Shown here piece after piece: positions 45,354 to 58,500 of a DNA stretch of 64,000 nucleotides. Each line of letters opens with the position of its first letter. Positions within the stretch are counted from its first letter, which is position 1. Below the pieces are notes generated by a model. It had not been told where the DNA came from. It worked only from the letters and a program-made list of their open reading frames with translations, and ran no database searches. The translations under genes were made by a program, and so were the position numbers. Location: assembly GCA_030248135.1 (NCBI GenBank), contig JASANC010001978.1, forward strand, positions 62,001 through 126,000, read 5' to 3'. The DNA is from Theristus sp. LFF4_11 (lineage: Eukaryota; Nematoda; Chromadorea; Monhysterida; Xyalidae).

Positions 45354-46544
45354 GCGGTTCGACATCGCGACAAACTGCAATGCCGACAGTTAGCAGCTCA
45401 AGAACTGCCCAAACAAAAGCCAGAGGAGGTGGTGGTGGCGGCCGCGGTAGGCGACTTCGAACCCGCGGTGGCACATCTGCCAGAGGATCGAAAATGTCGA
45501 CAACCACCACCAATCGAGATCCACTGAAACCAGCAAGAGTGCCCCCATCAACTAAACAGCAACCGACTGAATCTGCAGCGAGAAAACGCAAACGGCCGAA
45601 GCAACGCAAAGCGTCGGAAGGTAAAATGACATTGGCGTTGCCATGTGGAGTTGTGCGACCTCGCGTTCGGATGTCATTCGGGAATCTGGTATTGTGGTTT
45701 TGTGATCCACTGATTCCATCCAATATTGGACAGTGTAAGTTGACATTGAATCCAATTCATGTATGAGCCGCAAGGTGTACGCAATCAAAATGGAAGTAAA
45801 GAATGAAATCCAAAAACGCCAAGTTCAAGCAACTCAACACAAGCAACATTCAGTTTAACATTTTTTAACACCTTTCATTTTTCCAATTTCCTTCGTTCTT
45901 GCAGAACCACGCGACGATAATCTCCCGGATGATGAAGACAACCTCTCAGTCGACGACTCATACGGTTCGCGAATATCCGATTTGACGACGGACGATTTGC
46001 CACCGACGAAACGATCCGCTCTGGATGACGAGTTCTTTCGTCTAAAGCAAAACATTGAACAACATGCCGCGGCGGCAAAAGGTTGGTTGTTTTTTTCAAT
46101 TTTTTGAGGAACTTGAATATTTCAATGTAAATTTATGGACAACTTTGGATTCTGACTGATCCGCTTGAACTGCTTGTGAGTGATCGGTTTTCGTAGGCTT
46201 TAGTCGTTTGAGTACAGCTGGCTAGCCGCTCCACAATGAGTCACTGTGATCATTTTTTTGTTCGGAATTCTTAGCCGAAAAGCCGGCGAGTTTTTACCAA
46301 ACCATGGAACCCAAGATACAGAAATTCACAAATTGCAGCTCAAAAAATCGCGCCGGCCGTCGGTCTTGAGCAAGAGGCGTCCGAAAGTTCGGAGAACGAG
46401 GAGAGCGAGTCGACGTCGAGAGCGGCAGCGCTGCCGAAGCGGCCGAAACAGGCGAACCGGGACGATCGGTCGTCGGTGGTGTCGTCGACGATCGCTGACG
46501 ATGACCACGAATCGGAGACGTTCGAGTCTGACTTTGGGCAGGAG
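45354..46544 (+). other. NURF301-like exons 1-3: basic and acidic N-terminus
   Basis: Exons 45354-45620, 45905-46081 and 46339-46544, joined in phases 1, 1 and then 0. The first encodes a Gly/Arg stretch (GGGGGGRGRRLRTRGG) and a nuclear-localisation-like KRKRPKQRK. The second and third are acidic with Ser (PDDEDNLSVDDS; SESSENEESEST). Vertebrate BPTF begins the same way, with a Gly/Arg region and then acidic runs. The first exon is also open in a second frame for 57 codons. Confidence 0.75.
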
Positions 46545-49500
46545 GTGAGGAGAGACACTTTTTTTTATGTGGATTGGCTGATTTTGAACAATGGAGACAG
46601 TAGCTGGCTGATTGGTGCGTCACCAACCGGCTGATTGATTATTAGTATCGTCATGGTCGTACCCGGGTGACACGGTCGTCTGGTGTGGCGGAATATGGTG
46701 CGCGGACACAGGGGGCAAATGGCGTTTGCGGCAAGCAGCGCCGTGTTGCGGTAGTCGAAATCGAACCACGGTTCACCTCACCACAACGTCGCATCAACAA
46801 GCAACAGCACAACGTGCAACATGCTAATAATGAATCTCTGCAGTTGCACGCGTTTCATGTTGCCTTTTCAGTCAGACATGGATGACGACCGTGGCGAGGG
46901 CACCAGCACGCCACCGGGCTGGCTTAGTGCACAGGCGCCTTGGGTGGAGCTGCAAGAGCAGGTGATCGCTGCGCCGTTGGAGTTGCCGCCGAGCTCAGAG
47001 GATCTGCTCATTGACAACCAGCATTTGTTTGATGCTTTAGAGGTATATGAGCGTTTTGTGCGAGTTTTCTGGATATGGTGCTTTTTGTGAACTTGCATAC
47101 GCAATCAACTGTGAGTTGTGTTTTTGTGTTCTCAAAATGTGCTTCCCAAACGGTTTTCAATACGTGCACGGTGCGCATTTCGTTTTTTTTTATCTCGAGT
47201 TTGAGTCAAGAGTCTTGACTTCAACCGACAAACTCAGTTTCACCATTCGCCTTCCGTCTTATCCGCATCTTACAAACGAGAAAAAACGCGTGTGCGCCCA
47301 GGTGTACGAGATACTCCGCCGCTTCCATCACCTGATCCGCCTGTCGCCGATGTTGTTCGAGGATTTTTGTGCGTGTCTGCTCGCGAAGGAGCAGTCGCGT
47401 ATGTTGGCGGACGCGCACGTCGCCCTGCTACGGGTGTGCTTGAAGGACGACGACGACGAACAGATCGTGCTGTGTCCGCCGGACACGCGCGAGTCGCAGC
47501 ATCTCATGTTCTTTCTGCTCGATGCGATGACTTATGCGGAGGTGAGTGGGCCACTTAGGAGATGTGAATGAGTGCTCCATGGGGTGGTCTTGTTTCCGTG
47601 AATCTGGACCAGCCGCATCATTATGTATGTTTGGTGTGGTTATATCACCACTATTGACTGGCATAAAAAAACTTGTGAAACGGTTTTTTTGTCTCGCCAC
47701 GTTTTATCACACTTCCTAGCGTTGGATATTCGTTGAACTCTTTTCAACCATCGACTACACAAACCGATCTGCTTCACCGGCCTCCGTGCCGATCTAAAAA
47801 AAGCTAAATGTCACCTTTCGACACTAGGTGCTCCGTCAATACGCCGTCTCGGACTCGGAGAACTGTTCCCCTGAAATCAGGACGATCCTGAACACCGGTG
47901 ACTACCCGTTCGTTGGTCTGAACGAGCGCCTGCTGGTGCTACGATGGTTGTGCGAACGATTCTTGAGGTCGAGACTGTTCAACAAGGAGGTCAAGGACGA
48001 GGGGCAACTGGTGCACGATGAGCACTGTCGAGATTGTGCTAGTACTGGTGGGTTTTTGTGGTGGGCTGAGGGGGGGGGGGGGGTGGGTGGTAATTGTGAG
48101 TGGCATACTCGGACGTTCGGGCAAAAGGGGGATGGGGGGGGGCAGTGAGTTGGTTTTTGTAAGACCAGTTATGAACGAAACTCTATAAGCCACACTGCAT
48201 TTGAGGCTATTCGATTTTTGAGCATGTGAACTGTTGCGATTTTGTGGTTGAATTTGCCAGAATCGCGTAGAGTGCGATTTGTAAGACTGAAGGTGACACT
48301 TTTCTTGTGCAGGCGAACTGCTCGTGTGCGATGGCTGTTCAGCCGGCTACCACCTGGCTTGCTTGATGCCTCCGTTGAGCGCTGTACCGGAAGGCTCGTG
48401 GTATTGCTATGCTTGTCGAGCTCATCAGGTTCGTTAATCTGTTCTGTTTAGGCGTTGACATTTTGTAGCACGCGTTTGCAAAGTGATTCAGAACTTTTCT
48501 GGAAGGAACACCGTGCAATTTGTTGTGGTATCTGACAAAATGCTGCTTAGTCACAAAAATGCGTGGTATCGTGTTTTTGTGACGTGAACCGTACGGTTTC
48601 CAGAAATGGTAGAGTGATAAGCAACGGTCGATTGGATTGAAACGTCAAGGGAAAACGTGTAACAAACAGCACCTGCAAAAGTGAGCAATCTCGACTCGCC
48701 TGCCCGCCCATGCATTTCAGGTGAAAGGCGTTTACGACTGTACGACGAGAGCAGAGCGCGGTCGCTACTCACTCCGTCAGCAGTGGCTGGGCGTGGATCG
48801 ACACGGCCGACGCTATTGGTTCCTGGTGCGACGGCTGTTTGTGTGAGTCGTTTGGAAAAATTCACATTACAAAAACAGTTGTTGTTGTTTTTTAATTTTG
48901 CTGAAATAAATGAAAAACAACATGACATCCGTTCTTGAATAAACCTTTGTAGACATTTACAGAACAACAGGCTGATTTGAAGATTCGGCTAACGTTTGAT
49001 GTTTTTGTTTTCAAATCGTTCAGCTTCAACCAAGAAGGCGACCAGAGCGTCCGCTACTACAGCAGCCCTGTACAGTTGCGTTGCTTGATCGAGAAACTCG
49101 ACGCCGACAATCTCGAGGGGGCGTTGTGCGATCGGTTGCATGAACTGTTGGCGGAGATGCTCAGGCAAATGGAGATCACGCGGCAGTTGACCGAGCAGCA
49201 GTGCACTACGGATCGCTCGTATCTGGAGATTGCCGAATATGGTTGGTGGAGTTTTTCTGTCAGGTTTCAGTTGGAAGTGGAAATGGAAAATGGAAAAACA
49301 TCGAAATCGTATTTCAGGTTTCTTAAGCAGCGCGCTGCTTTTCATAGTTTGGTTGTACACCTCCACCAGCATCTTGATTTCGTCATTTTCTTTCAGTCGA
49401 TCCGCCCCCAGAGAAAGGCAACGAGCCCCCTGCAGAGCTGATGGAGCTGGAAACAGCGACGTCGTCTCGTGCCGTGCAGCCGACTGGACTAAATGCACTG

Positions 49501-52500
49501 CGAATCGATTTCACGGAACAGTCCATGGATACAAGTGCAAACGGTGGAACACGTCGGTTGTTTGCTCATTTATTGATTCAATAATTTCATTTTTTTTATT
49601 TTCTCTCATAATTTCGCTTTGTTTTTAGACCAACGAGTGGAACAAAATGACGCCAACGATCCGGAGCAAGCGAATACGTCGAAAACTGAGAATCGCTTGC
49701 TGCTGCATTTTTACGATTGCTTGGAACGGGTTCGAGAAAGTGTGACGCCGCGTGACGACACAGATGATGCGGAGGGTGCGTTTCATATCTGGCGTTCCGT
49801 TGTTCGTTCAGATCCAGCCGTATTCTGTTCTGTCAACCTGCCTGAAAAACTTGTTTCCTTGATTTTCAGCCGTCAAGAAAATCTTGCTGGTCAGTCGGTG
49901 GGGTGAGAACCCAGAGAAAAAAGCAGCCGCCGACCAGAATCAGGCGAAATTGAGGACAGCGCTCGGCGTGGACGAATACACGGACGGCACGGCCGTGCTA
50001 GAGCCGATGGAAAAGGCTGACCGCACTGCACCGTACAAGCTGGGAATGGAGCCGTCCACGGTGGGCGCAGCGTTTTCTTGTGATCGTTTTCAGTTGTTGG
50101 TTGTTCATTTTCGTGCGAGAAGATAATTTTTCATGTATAGTCAAATTGTAAATGATTGGCAATCAACTGATTCACTGCTTTTGACGTTGGCTCATTGCTT
50201 GCCCCAACAGCTTGATGCAACCAATTAGTGTGCCCAGAATCAAATGCCAGAATGCACGGATTGCATATTTTTAACAATTTGATTGTGCACCGTTATGTGT
50301 CCCCAAAAACCCGATCTTTTTTCGTTGAGGCCTTCATCTCTTTCAAGAGTACCCCTTCATATTGATCGTATGGACCAAACAAATTATCAACCAATTCGGA
50401 TTTGCGAGCCATTTGGTTGCATTTGCTCAGTGTTGTCTTGTCCATGGTTCAGGGTTACCGCAAATACGTCAATTATTACGCGGTGTCCGATTATGCGAAG
50501 CCGCCACATGAGCGAGTCGTCGAAAAAAATCGTGCCGCTGCGATGGCTCGCAAATACTCGGTCGATGAGGCCGGAACGTTTGAGGTGAGTTTTGCGATCG
50601 CTTTACGTTTTGACAGCACCTTGATGGGCTGTTTGGATTTGTAAACGAACCATTTGAATTTGAATTGAAATCAGTAAGCTTTGATTTCGTAAAGGATCAC
50701 ATTGATTAGAGGATTGAATGAACAAATCAAAAAAACGAACAACCGAAAAAGCCAATCGTATTTTACCGTTTAGTGGCCGAAACTGTCTGCTGTCGGCGAC
50801 GACGCGGCGCAGGCGATTTATTTGGACAAGGAGACCGTGACGCGAACGCTGGCCGGCTGCGTTCGATCGATGGATGAACGCTTCCCAACGGAGCTGATGC
50901 ACAGACTGTGGAAGAGTCAAGGTGAAACGGCATTGCTCGCTTTGTTTGGCGCGAGGGTTCGTAGTTCCAGTACTACCTTTTGTGAAGGCTGATGGGTCAT
51001 TCAGGTTAATCACTGTCTTCTTCATCTGCACACTGCAGCACAGTACTTTTTTATTTCGATGAAGTGACACAAACCGCTATTATACTCATCACATCAGTTC
51101 AAGTTGTAGCGCTCATTGATGTTGTTTGGTGGCAAGCGTGCGTCAATTAGCCCGTTACAGTCTGTGAACGAGTTCGTTTCGTCGTTATCAAACTCTTGGG
51201 AACCTAAAAGTCTCAAAAAAGCACTCGCACTCGACTCGACATGTTATGAAATCACGTTTTCATCAACATTCCAACTGAGCACCACCTGTCTCCAGGGCGC
51301 CCCACGCTGCGCAGTTCGCTCGGCACGCACGATGCGCTGTCGGCCGAAATGATCGCGAATCAATTGGTGCAATTCGAGGCGACCATCCGCCGGTGTGCAC
51401 TGACAAAATCGTGGCTGAACTCGCTCGGCCACACGCACCTTGAACGCACCAGTGTCGAGCAGCGCGACAGACGCCAGAAGGAGGAGAAACGAAGGAAACA
51501 CGACGTCAAGGTGACAAAAGCGATGCTGTTGGTGACATCGGACATTCGTTCGTGGGCCCGCACCCGCCGATACGTTTTGTCATGTTGGCTGAATGTGAAT
51601 GGTGACGTTTAGCACCGTTCAGCTGGATTTATAGAAGGCTTGTGCTAGTCTGCGTAGAAAATTTAGACAATATGCTGGAGTTTCGAAATTTGACCTGAAC
51701 AATTTTCGTCGCAGACTGCTGACAGCAACCGAACTTGGTGTCGTTTGTTTACGTTTGTCGGTTTTTCTCCAGGAAGTCCTGTCGAACGACACGTACGACC
51801 CGGAGATCGTCTGGGTGCAGTACACTCGATTCCAGCACCGAGCGAACGGCCATCCGCCGCATCAAATCTGGAAGCAGAAAGACGAACAGTATCGACTGTT
51901 TGGTTTGTGTATTGTTGCTTGTTCCGGCATGACTTTCTGGATTTGGCACTTTTACGCGCTGAAATGTTCAATATTAAATGACGTCACACATCGCACAGGC
52001 CATCACAAACTCGGCGGTTGGCAGTGGCATTCGTGCACACGGCTCGGCCAGTGCAAAACGCGCGATCCAGCTACTCGAGAACGAAAACGCCGTCGGATCG
52101 ATGGTTTGACGGGCACGTTTTTGGCGAAACGCCAGGACCAGTGGCGCGCGGTGGTGCGTGAGCGAAAACGGGACGTGCTCACGGAGTGCTACAGTGTGTC
52201 CTGCAGAAGTTTGCAGGCGAAACCACCGGTGTGTGGACCGAACTCTCAGCTGCAGCGCTGTTATAGGTTAGTCCGTTTTGGTTGAGTTTGTTTCAATTCA
52301 TTGTTGAGTACGCTTTCGGTTCACTGTTTTGCGGTGGCTCAGTTGGTTGCATTACGCTTTTGCTTGTCACGATCTGACTGATCAGCAAAGCGTCTTGCAG
52401 CAGCAAAGCAATCAGCCGACTGCAATGCAAGCGTTTCTGTCGTCACCATCGTTCTCTGTCCGCCCACTTGCACCGTCTCTCATTTGCCATTCGCAGCGCG

Positions 52501-55500
52501 CAATGTCGAATGGAGACCGCCGGTGCCGAGCGCACCCGGCCAGCAGACACGGCCGACATTGCCAAGGTGGTCGTCCGTGGTGCGTTGCCGCGCGACGTCC
52601 AACTGGGCCGGCGCAGGCCGCATCCACTGCCGCCGGCGCACGATTTTCGGTTGGCGCTTGGCGTTCATTTGCTTTGTGCCGAGTCGCGTTTGGCGCGGCG
52701 TTTGTTGCTGCGAGTCGAGTTTTGTTTGAAAGAAGAGCATTCGGACACGGAACCCACCCACCCACAGATGAAAGATAGCCATTCAATCTGTCAATTTTTT
52801 GCGGGCTCGTTGGACGCAGCTCAGCACGGTGCAGATTTGGGCCTCAAAACGCGGACCAGAACAAATAAAACGACTTTTTTGCTCTTGCTTTTGAGCGGAT
52901 ACAATAATCACGGAGAGAAAGGCACTTCACAGCAATCATCATTTTGCTCGTTCCCACTTGTTCAGCACGAAACGCGGCCGACGGTCGAGTCTGTTCGTGT
53001 TGCCCGAGCAGGCGCTCCGTCGCCTCGCACGTACCGGCGGCCTACTAGAGCGACTGACGCCAGACGGCTGGAACGTCTCGTCGAAGGGCTCGTGCTCGTG
53101 GCCGTATCCGTGCGTGCGTCCGTATTTCAGCACCATCTGGCGCTACCAGACGCAGGCGCGCGCACGCAGCGTGCACGCGGTCGCACTGGCATTCCGTCTG
53201 CTCTGGGTCAACCTGAAATGGGACGACGCGTTGGAGCCACCCGACAAGGCACGTTCCTGTTCCCGGGTTCCCGGTGGAGTCTGGTTTTTTGTTGTCGTTA
53301 TTTTTGGTTTTTGTAAATTTTTTTGTTTTTTTTTGTTTTTTTTTGTCTCTTTCCTTTGCTTCTAATTGTTTCGTTCGCTTGCGGAAAGATAGCCAAATGG
53401 CGTTATTATTCACACGGTTATTATTCGGTTGTTCAGCAGGTGTGTGACTAAAAGAACTTGGTGAAAAACATTTTGGAATCTCAGACTCGTCCTTTTGGTG
53501 TTGCAAGTTTATTTCATGATTTGTTATCATTCGACTTAATTCGCCGTTTTTTGTTTTTCACTCCAGCTGCACGACGGAAACGTACCGGTGATGACAGTGA
53601 ACAACGACGACAATGATCAACAGCGAATTGTTAGTTTTGGAAATTTTATTGCACAAAACCGAAACCCGACCAGTCGTCAAAAGTCACACAAACGTAGTGA
53701 CGGATTGGCTGATTTGAATTTATTACTGCTACAATGAAATTTGCTTCTCTGGGAGACAGGAACACAATTCGTGTAAGAAAACATTGAGGTAACGCCGTTT
53801 TCTCATCTAGAAACACCTCAGAAAAACCACGATACGATTGCAAAAAAAAACCGACAATTCGAATCTCCATTCTCAAAATCGACCAGTAGTAGCTGGCTCA
53901 GTTTCTGCTCAATCACCAGGTCCTCGATCACCATGAGCTACCGCCGCATGGTCTCATCAGCAAGTACTACATGAAGATCAACGAACTGTCCGTCGATCTG
54001 TTGGTCGATTACGAGCGAGAAATCGCGAATCAACGGTCGTCCGCGAAAAAGCGACGTCGCTCCGTTGTCGCGGTCGAAGTCGGCAAAAGTATGGACTGCC
54101 TTTGTCTCTTCGGATAGGTTTTCAAGCGAATTTCATTATGTTTTGTGAATTTTCAAAAAAAAAATTCCAGCGCGTGACACGCTGCTGTTCTCGCAGCTCG
54201 AGGGCACCGTACGTCGATTGGAGTGGGTGAACGACGCTGATTTGAAGGTCGGTGATAAACCGCGAATGTTTTGGAATGAGCATTTTTCGGGAATCGAAAT
54301 TTTATATTTTGGGTCTCCGAACTACATGCTGTTCATACAGTTTTAATCGGAGTTTGCTGCTTTTTTTGCAAAATACAATGAATGAATGAATTGTATTGTT
54401 GTGATGAGCGACTCAACGACAACGTCGACTATTGTGGATTTATTCAAACGTGTCCGGACTAAAATGACGTCATTTGCTTTGAAGACTCCCGTTTATCAAG
54501 GTACAGGCACCAAAATGTCAGTTTGGTGTGACTGATTCGACATTCACCATTTGTTTACGGGAAGAAATCAACTAAACGGAAAGTCTGGTTTGCTGTGAAC
54601 GGCAAGCGCATGTTTGGCGGCGCATGACGTCATTTCAGTGGGACACGTTTAAAAAAATAGGTCATAACTATAAAAAGTAAGTGTACAGCGCTGAATTTGC
54701 TCAGCTCTGGGAGATCGTGACGTACTGGCAGCGGCTGGAGCGGCGCATGACGATGGAGGCGCAGGCGCAACGCCTCCAGGAGCAGCATCGTCTGCGGCTG
54801 TCCGCCGGCACCAACAGCATTCTGCTGCCGCAACGCAAATCGCTGCCGACGAACGATGCCGCGTTCAGTAGCAGCGCCTCGATGCTCAGTCGTCCGTTGC
54901 GACTGGTGAACGCGCTCGACACCGGCTCACCCACCACCCTGGTGTTCGGTCGCAATGCGGCTGGTCGAATTTGTGAGTGCCGGTTTTTTTAGGGTTTTTT
55001 TTCTCGGTGGAAAAAGGAAGGATAAAGGTGGAGAGTTTGATGAGCCCGCATGTGCCGTTGCGAGATTTTGTTTGTACTGTGAATTTCGCTTGTTTGAAAG
55101 CAACAACAGCCGTGAACAACAAACAACAATCGTGCAGCAACGCAAGTGCGCCCCGGCAGCGATGCGATGCGTCCGGTCACGTCGGTCACTCGCATCGTGT
55201 CGCCGTCGTTCCGGCCGCTGACTGCCGCCGCAGCTGCTAGTAATGCGGTTCGCTCGACCCGTCTGACGCCGATGGGCGCCGCCGCACAAACGACTCGCGG
55301 CTACGTCGTCCAGTCACGTGACCCGCACACGCCGTCGCCGTTGAGTCGACCGGAGCAGTGGCAGGTGCGCTGTGCGCTTTGTTGTTGTGGTGTATCATTT
55401 TTTGGGAAGAAAATTAGTTTTTTTTTGGTCTGACGCGCCAATTCAAAATTGTTCAACGTGACCGTGCCGTCGTATGATAAACTTCCAATGGTGTTTTCTT

Positions 55501-58500
55501 GGTAAAGTTTGATTATTTCTTATTTCTACATTCCAGAAAGCGTACGAACGCCAGCCGACATCAAGCGGCACTCAGATTCGACGCATAGTTGTGCCATCGC
55601 GCCCCGCGATTCCAACCGTGGTAAGATGTGTGTTTTTTTAAGTCTTTTTGTGCTAAACAAACGATGTCGTAGTATTCGTTCAGTCGTTTATCGAAAGACC
55701 CACAATACTGGATTAGTATCATGTCCATTCGCGAGCGAAGCGCAGCGTAGCGGACAGCGGATGCGACATAATATGGCCCGTCAGTCGCTCGCGCTAAAAT
55801 TCCAAACTTGCTGTGCCTCGCATCGCATTGTGAGCATAAAAGGAGTTAAGAATTTTTTTCTGCGGCACACAGGCAGACAATCCACAGATACACTGTGTGC
55901 ACGCGAAATTTTTTCGTGGTGATCTTCTACACACGCTGTGTGCGTATTTTATCAATTCTGAAAGTGAAAAAAAATATTCTTGTTTACCCCTTTTTTTCGG
56001 CTATGTCATCAAATGTGTTCGCAGTTTCAGTGATATAAAGAAATTTCTGACTGTTATAAGAAAAACATTTTCTAGGGTAAAAATCTTCGGGATTTTCAAA
56101 TTTCGCATTCATTTTTTTTCCGATGCTTCCCAAGGCTCAAAATTGAGCTTGTTTGTACAAAATTACGAAAAAGGCTTATTTTGAAGTGTATTTGCGGTTT
56201 CTGCGCGAGAAACAAACCGTTATTTGACGAATAAAAAAGTTTCTAGGGGTAACCAACAACGGAGAGTTTGAATTTGACCTTTATTTTTAAAAAAATCAAA
56301 GGAATAGCTGTTAAATAACCAAAATCGTGACGATTTCGGGCAAATCGGCCGTAGAAATTGGCGAAATCGGTTCAAAAACAAAAAAAATAGAAAGTGGTGT
56401 ATTCCGGGGTAATTCAATGCGCTGATCACGGATTTCGGGTTAGTTTTCTTATGTGAGCAACGGTACATACTGCATCGTGACGATTTCGGGCGAATCGGCC
56501 GTGGAAATTGGCGAAATCGGTCCAAAAACTAAAAATGAGAAACTGGTGTAGCCCGGGGTAACTCAATGCGATAATCACGAATTTTGAATTAGTTTTCTTA
56601 TGTGAGCGCTCTACATACTGAATCGTGACGATTTCGGGCGAATCGGCCGTGGAAATTGGCGAAATCGGTCCAAAAACAAAAAAATGAGAAACTGTGTAGT
56701 CAGGGGTAATTCAATGCGCTGATTACGTATTTTGGATTAGTTTTTGATGTGAGCAACTCTAGATACTGAATCGTGACGATTTCGGGCGAATCGGCCGTGG
56801 AAATCGGTTCAGAAATGAAAAACAAGAAAATGGTGTTTTCCGGGATAATTCAATACGCTGATCACGGATTTTGGATTCGTTTTTTATGTGAGCAACTCTA
56901 AATGCTGAATAGTGACGATTTCGGGCGAATCGGCCGTGGAAATTGGCGAAATCGGTCCAGAAACGAAAAACAAGAAAACGGTGTTTTCCAGGGCAATTCA
57001 GTGCGCTGATCACGGATTTTGGATTAGTTTTTTTATGTGAGCAATTCTAGATACCGAATCGTGACGATTTCGGATCAATCGGCCGTGGAAATTGGCGAAA
57101 TCGGTCCAGAAATGAAAAACAAGAAAATTGTGTTGTCCAGGGTAATTCATTGCGCCGATCACGGCTTTTGGGTCAGTTTTCTTATGTGAGCAATTCTAGG
57201 TACTGAACCGTGACGATTTCGGGCGAATCGGCCGTAGAAATAGCATAGGCGAATTCGGCCCAAAAACGAAAAATGAAAAACCTGAGTTCTCCGGGGTTTA
57301 GAAGAATGTGTGACCAACGAATTGTGAATTTGGTCCGACCTTCGCGGCTTATGTAAAAGTCAGAATATTATCTAAAAATGCGGGAGACGCACATAAAAGG
57401 AGGAATATGGCTTTGTGTAAGCAGTGACGACTTGGCTCGACAACACTTTTCAAGTCTCTGATGTGGTACACACGGATACAAGTACATAAGAGCCATATTT
57501 TTGCGCCGTTTATTCATTAAATTCGGTTGCACATGGCAACCCTCGTACTTTGTTTGTAGACAAATGAAACTTTCACATTTGCGGTATTTCGGGCATTTAG
57601 CGACCACTAAAAACACTAAAACAACGATCAATACATAATGTCCGCTGTTTGCGGTTTCGCCAGGTAGACGCATACCGCGGTGTCCCCTGGCTCGTCAGTG
57701 CGACGGACACCAGGCAGAACTGCCGAAGGTGTTTTACCACAGACAGATCTTATAGTCTAGGCAAAACATCAGATCAGACTTTGGATCGCTGACACTGCTT
57801 TGCCCAGGACAAAGTGTATCGCAGAGGTATATCGGAACGCAAGGTTTCCTTCTGTGGCAAAGGCAATGACTCACGGGACAGACGGTTTATCCTACCACAA
57901 GAGTTTGGTAAAAAGGGTGAAAATCAACGGCAGACAACACCATTCTGTCACTGGTTCTGGTGTGTACACAGCGGTGCGTACGTTAGCAACAACGATAAAG
58001 CTACATGCAGCAATGTTTTGCAATCTCTGATTTTTCTGTTTTGCACAGAATTTGCAGAATTTCGCACATGGTGTGATTTTAGACTAAACTGAAGAGGACA
58101 ATTTAAAAAAATTAAAAAAGTTTTTACGCTTTTCAGGAAAACAAACGCGGCGCAAAAATATAGCTCTTATGTACTTGTATCCGTGTGTACCACATCAGAG
58201 ACTTGAAAAGTGTTGTCGAGGCAAGTCGTCACTGCTTACACAAAGCCATATTCCTCCTTTTATGTGCGTCTCCCGCATTTTTAGATAATGGTTATATAGG
58301 CACAGAACCCCAATTAACACAGGAATTATCCTGATAACCACCAATAATTACCTACTATTAGCTTCTTCCCCCTAACAAGCAAAAGAAAAAAGTTGTGGAA
58401 AGCGTATCACATGTAACGGTGGCAAAAGATCATCTTTGGGATTTTGCGCCAGTTCCGATTTAGCTGAGTTGGTGACCGAAGCGCTGACGATCGCACACCA

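Noticed and set aside
46664..46800. Possible tRNA-like or SINE sequence in an intron of the NURF301-like gene
   Set aside because: GGTGACACGG and ATCGAACC look box-like, but no cloverleaf, target duplication or second copy was found.
57809..58092. Complete nested gene in the NURF301 intron
   Set aside because: Only one open segment with an acceptor was found; no start exon or donor, and it lies inside a foldback element, so it is listed only as a coding-like segment.
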